Source: JBAYDV01 sp041668045
GTDB taxonomy: Bacteria; Bacteroidota; Bacteroidia; Bacteroidales; UBA932
Reading direction: 5' to 3'
DNA: 11,228 nucleotides
Assembly: GCA_041668045.1 (NCBI GenBank)
Contig: JBAYDV010000069.1
Coordinates: 1-11,228, forward strand
The notes under the pieces were generated by a model that saw only the letters and a list, made by a program, of their open reading frames with translations, searched no databases and was not told where the DNA came from. A program made the translations under genes and the position numbers. Positions 8,125-11,228 of the stretch are shown here, piece by piece; position 1 is the stretch's first letter; each line of letters starts with the position of its first letter.

Positions 8125-10301
8125 TATAATTTACTAACAAGTTCAAGACCTATTCTAGAACGGCGAATATCTACTGACAATACTCTTACAAGTAAGTGTT
8201 CCTGCAGTCTAACTACTTTAGTAGGATCATTTACAAATTTCTTTCCCATATGAGAGACATGGATTAATCCTTTTTCATGAATACCCAAATCCACGAAGGC
8301 ACCAAAATTCGTAATATTAGTAACTATAGCTGGCAGCTCCATACCTTCTTGCAAATCTTCAATCGTATGTATTTCGTCAGAAAATTCAAAAACTTTTATA
8401 GTATCACGAGGGTCACGTCCAGGCTTCACTAATTCATTCATAATATCACTAAGAGTTGGCAAACCTACTTCATCAGTAACATATTTTTTAATGTCTATAG
8501 TAATAGATTTATCTCCCAATCCAGAAATCAACTCTGGGATAGACTTATTCACATCAGAAGCTATTTTTTCTACTAATGCATAACGCTCAGGATGCACCGA
8601 TGTATTATCTAAAGGATTCTTAGCATCTCTTATACGTAAAAATCCCGCACATTGTTCGAAAACTTTATCTCCTAATCTTTTGACTTTATGTAATTCAGAT
8701 CGTGATTTAAATGGTCCATTTTCTGTCCTATAATCAATAATATTTTGAGCTAAAACAGGTCCTATTCCTGATACATAACTTAATAAATGTTTACTAGCTG
8801 TATTTAAATTTATCCCGACATTATTTACACAACTCTCGACCACTGTATCTAAACTTTTTTTCAGTTTGGTCTGGTCCACATCATGTTGATATTGCCCTAC
8901 ACCTATTGCCTTAGGGTCAATTTTAACCAACTCTGCTAGCGGGTCCATTAATCTTCTACCTATCGATACTGCTCCACGTACTGTTACATCATAATCCGGA
9001 AATTCTTCCCTTGCTATAGAAGATGCTGAATATACAGATGCTCCATCTTCACTTACTGAAAACACCTTAATCCCTTCGGGTAACATCATACGTTTTATAA
9101 AAGCTTCTGTTTCGCGACCTGCTGTACCATTGCCTATAGATATTACTTCTATATTGTATGCCTCTATCATAGTAGAGATCTTTTTCATTGCCATGGTTCT
9201 TTCATTACGTGGCGGGTGGGGATATATAGTATCGTTATGAAGTAAACTGCCTTGTGCATCAAGACATACTACTTTACAACCTGTTCTGAACCCTGGATCA
9301 ATAGCTAATACTCTTTTCTGACCAAGAGGTGGGGACATTAATAGTTGGCGAAGATTTTCACCAAATACTTGTATTGACTCAATATCTGCTTTATCTTTTA
9401 CAATATTAATGACTTCATTTTCTATAGATGGATGAAGAAGACGTTTGTATGCATCTTCTACTGCATAGTCTATTTCAAGTGCAGTATCGTGTGAGTAATG
9501 TAATCCTTTTAATACTGTAAGTGCATATAGTTCATCAAGAATTTTATTAGTATCAGCTTCTATTTTTACACTCAGAATACCTTCTTGAACCCCTCTCAAT
9601 ACAGCTAGAGCCCTGTGAGAGGCTATTCGTGAAACAGATTCTTTATATTTAAAATAATTTTTGAATTTGATAGCTTCATCAGAATCTTCATCTATACCTC
9701 TGGCTAATTTAGCAGTAATCATACCTCTTTTTAAATACGTCTCACGTATGAATTTTCTTACTTTGATATTTTCAGAAACTTTTTCTGCTATTATAAAACG
9801 AACTCCTTCTAATACTGCTTCAATCGTAGTTATAGCAGGAATCTTATTTTCTTTATCTCCATTAAAAAAGTATTGAGAAGCTTCACTTTTAGGGTTATTA
9901 CAAATACTTGAGAGAATTCTCTGTGCAAGTTTTTCTAAGCCTTGTTTTCTGGCGATTTCTGCTTTAGTTCTACGTTTAGGTTTATATGGTAAAAATAAAT
10001 CTTCGATCTCACTAGCATCGATACTACTTTCTATTTGTAATTTTAACTCGTTGGATAATTTTCCCTGTTCCTCTATAGAACTGAGAATATAATTTTTTCT
10101 TTTTTCTAGTTCTTCAAATTTATAATAGTTTTCTCTAACTAGTGCTACTTGTTCTTCATCTAATCCTCCAGTTTTTTCTTTTCTGTATCTTGAAATAAAT
10201 GGAATAGTAGCTCCATCTTTTATTAATTCGATACAATTTTCTACTCTCCACGCAGCTACTGATACTATCTTAGCTATAGTATTAATATAGATATTCTTCA
10301 T
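8124..10301 (-). CDS. tex: Tex, S1-domain RNA-binding transcription accessory protein
   Basis: A 725-residue cytoplasmic nucleic-acid-binding protein, full length for the Tex family, conserved across bacteria and linked to transcription and RNA handling. Visible regions: the N-terminal helical Tex domain (about 1-200) with GATIPFISRYRKEKTGGLDE (30-49) and LPYKPKRRTKAEIARKQGL (104-122); a YqgF/RNase-H-like domain (about 329-455) starting RVLAIDPGFRTGCK (330-343); helix-hairpin-helix segment (about 496-558) with SGIGPVLAQNI (511-521) and KRLGDKVFEQCAGFLRI (541-557); and a C-terminal S1 domain (about 651-723) with GAFVDLGIHEKGLIHVS (667-683). The chosen start is ATG at 10299-10301. A TTG four codons upstream (10311-10313) is in frame, but Tex proteins usually begin close to the MKNIY-like position, so ATG is preferred. 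The stop overlaps the receptor start by one base. Confidence 0.97.
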   Translation of the reverse strand: MKNIYINTIAKIVSVAAWRVENCIELIKDGATIPFISRYRKEKTGGLDEEQVALVRENYYKFEELEKRKNYILSSIEEQGKLSNELKLQIESSIDASEIEDLFLPYKPKRRTKAEIARKQGLEKLAQRILSSICNNPKSEASQYFFNGDKENKIPAITTIEAVLEGVRFIIAEKVSENIKVRKFIRETYLKRGMITAKLARGIDEDSDEAIKFKNYFKYKESVSRIASHRALAVLRGVQEGILSVKIEADTNKILDELYALTVLKGLHYSHDTALEIDYAVEDAYKRLLHPSIENEVINIVKDKADIESIQVFGENLRQLLMSPPLGQKRVLAIDPGFRTGCKVVCLDAQGSLLHNDTIYPHPPRNERTMAMKKISTMIEAYNIEVISIGNGTAGRETEAFIKRMMLPEGIKVFSVSEDGASVYSASSIAREEFPDYDVTVRGAVSIGRRLMDPLAELVKIDPKAIGVGQYQHDVDQTKLKKSLDTVVESCVNNVGINLNTASKHLLSYVSGIGPVLAQNIIDYRTENGPFKSRSELHKVKRLGDKVFEQCAGFLRIRDAKNPLDNTSVHPERYALVEKIASDVNKSIPELISGLGDKSITIDIKKYVTDEVGLPTLSDIMNELVKPGRDPRDTIKVFEFSDEIHTIEDLQEGMELPAIVTNITNFGAFVDLGIHEKGLIHVSHMGKKFVNDPTKVVRLQEHLLVRVLSVDIRRSRIGLELVSKL

Positions 10302-10361
10302 ATTAAGGTACAATTTTTAAAAGGCAAGTTACAGAAAATTTTCTAATTATTTTCTATAATT

Positions 10362-11228
10362 TTAGTTATGAGAAACTAGATGTAATTTTTCTCTATATTT
10401 GGAGAATATTCGTGATTTAGATACGAAGCCAATATATTTATTTTCATCATCAACTACTGGTAAATTCCAAGCCTCAGTCGTTTCAAATTTATGCATTACA
10501 CTTTCCATGCTATCATTAATTTTAACTATAGCAGGAGCATTTTTCATCAAAGAATACACATAAACATTATCATATAAAGAGCTATCAAACATTACTTTCC
10601 TGATATCATCTAAAAGAATATATCCCTGGAATCTTCCTTTTTTATCTACTACTGGAAAAATATTTCTTACAGATACAGAGACTGCCTTGACTAGATCACC
10701 TAGTGTATCATCAAGATTAACTTCAATGAATTTTTTTTCTACTAAATCACAAGTATTTAAAAGTGTAAGAACAGATTGGTCACTATCATGAGTAAGTAAA
10801 GCACCCATCTTAGCTATTCGTTTAGTATAAATAGAATAAGGTTCTATCGAATGAATAGTAGCATATGAGATAGTAGAGGTAATAATTAAAGGCATAAACA
10901 ATGAATAACCACCTGTTATTTCTGCAATTAAAAAGATAGCTGTCATAGGTGCCTGCATGACACCTGACATAAGGCCTGCCATACCAACTAACGCGAAATT
11001 ACATTCTGACACTTCTGCAATACCCGTTAGATTAATTATTCTAGCCAATACAAAGCCTGCTATACCTCCAACTATAAGAGTAGGACCAAATGTACCTCCT
11101 ACTCCACCACCAGCATTTGTGAAAGACATAGAAAAGACCTTTAACAATAATGCTAAAGAAAAAACTAAAGGTACTATCCATGCTTTGGACAATAAGGTTC
11201 CAAAAATCGTTATACCAGCAGCCTCTAA
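10362..11228 (-). CDS. ClC-family chloride channel/transporter with two CBS domains (N-terminal half outside window)
   Basis: The last 288 residues of a ClC anion channel or H+/Cl- antiporter in the inner membrane. The frame stays open to the window end, so the protein continues beyond it; a TTG at 11190-11192 is internal and not the start. The visible membrane part holds the GGGVGGTFGP motif (residues 40-49), matching the GGxFxP ion-pathway signature of ClC proteins, several hydrophobic helices, and PYSIYTKRIAK (130-140), where Tyr134 probably corresponds to the ion-coordinating tyrosine. Two cytoplasmic CBS domains follow (about 161-217 and 223-282), ending VSHN; such pairs often bind adenine nucleotides and modulate gating. 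The gating glutamate of the GxExP motif is in the missing half, so channel versus antiporter mode cannot be judged. The stop lies 60 bases upstream of the tex ATG, in the same direction; co-transcription is possible. Confidence 0.95.
   Translation of the reverse strand, partial: LEAAGITIFGTLLSKAWIVPLVFSLALLLKVFSMSFTNAGGGVGGTFGPTLIVGGIAGFVLARIINLTGIAEVSECNFALVGMAGLMSGVMQAPMTAIFLIAEITGGYSLFMPLIITSTISYATIHSIEPYSIYTKRIAKMGALLTHDSDQSVLTLLNTCDLVEKKFIEVNLDDTLGDLVKAVSVSVRNIFPVVDKKGRFQGYILLDDIRKVMFDSSLYDNVYVYSLMKNAPAIVKINDSMESVMHKFETTEAWNLPVVDDENKYIGFVSKSRIFSKYREKLHLVSHN

Noticed and set aside
9661..9876. 71-codon plus-strand ORF inside tex
   Set aside because: It lies antisense to the conserved Tex N-terminal region; its hydrophobic look follows from the complement of a charged helical protein.
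10302..10313. TTG start giving a four-residue longer Tex
   Set aside because: ATG at 10299-10301 matches the usual Tex N-terminus (MKNIY-like) and needs no rare start codon.
10320..10348. Possible tex promoter in the ClC-tex spacer (minus-strand TAACTTG, and a 12-base palindrome AGAAAATTTTCT)
   Set aside because: The box lacks one T of TAnnTTTG, and a short A/T palindrome is expected by chance in such sequence.
11190..11192. TTG as start of the ClC gene
   Set aside because: The frame stays open to the window end and the N-terminal half of the ClC fold would be missing; the gene is cut by the window edge, not truncated.
1..11228. CRISPR array, transposon, phage, toxin-antitoxin or other defence island
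   Set aside because: No direct-repeat/spacer series, transposase or integrase motifs, terminal repeats or small paired ORFs were seen; nearly all bases are in recognised genes.

Overview
The window comes from a low-GC member of the Bacteroidota, most likely Bacteroidales. The evidence is a TonB-dependent receptor with a carboxypeptidase-D-like N-terminal domain, paired with a DUF4249-type lipoprotein; carbohydrate-active enzymes and a serine-type sulfatase typical of gut or marine Bacteroidota; A/T-rich leaders without clear Shine-Dalgarno sequences; and one exact match to the Bacteroidota -7 promoter box. Genus and species cannot be fixed from this sequence. No RNA genes, insertion sequences, CRISPR arrays, phage genes or origins were seen. 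No stretch longer than about 90 bases lacks a gene.

Left block, plus strand (1-2337): the C-terminal end of a probable GH29 alpha-L-fucosidase, cut by the window edge, is followed 9 bases later by a complete S1-family sulfatase. The two look like the downstream end of a transcription unit for breaking down a fucosylated, sulfated glycan such as host mucin or an algal/animal fucan. The block ends at a perfect 18-bp hairpin that probably terminates transcription from both sides.

Right block, minus strand (2428-11228): five genes share one direction. In transcription order they are a ClC-type anion channel/transporter with two CBS domains (N-terminal half outside the window), the RNA-binding protein Tex, a TonB-dependent outer-membrane receptor, a DUF4249-like lipoprotein, and a secreted GH3 beta-glycosidase of the beta-xylosidase/beta-glucosidase type. 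The tex stop codon and the receptor's GTG start share one base (TAGTG), and the lipoprotein follows the receptor after 11 bases, so tex, receptor and lipoprotein are probably co-transcribed. GH3 is 61 bases further on and may have its own promoter.

Working picture: secreted or surface enzymes (fucosidase, sulfatase, GH3) trim a complex glycan. The receptor and DUF4249 lipoprotein may form an outer-membrane uptake complex for an unknown ligand. Tex and ClC look like housekeeping genes. No SusD-like protein, sugar-sensing regulator or radical-SAM sulfatase-maturing enzyme lies in the window, so this is not a complete classical polysaccharide-utilization locus. No clearly novel system is evident. 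The points most worth a second look are the tex-receptor translational coupling, the receptor's minimal N-terminus, and the unknown role of the DUF4249 partner.
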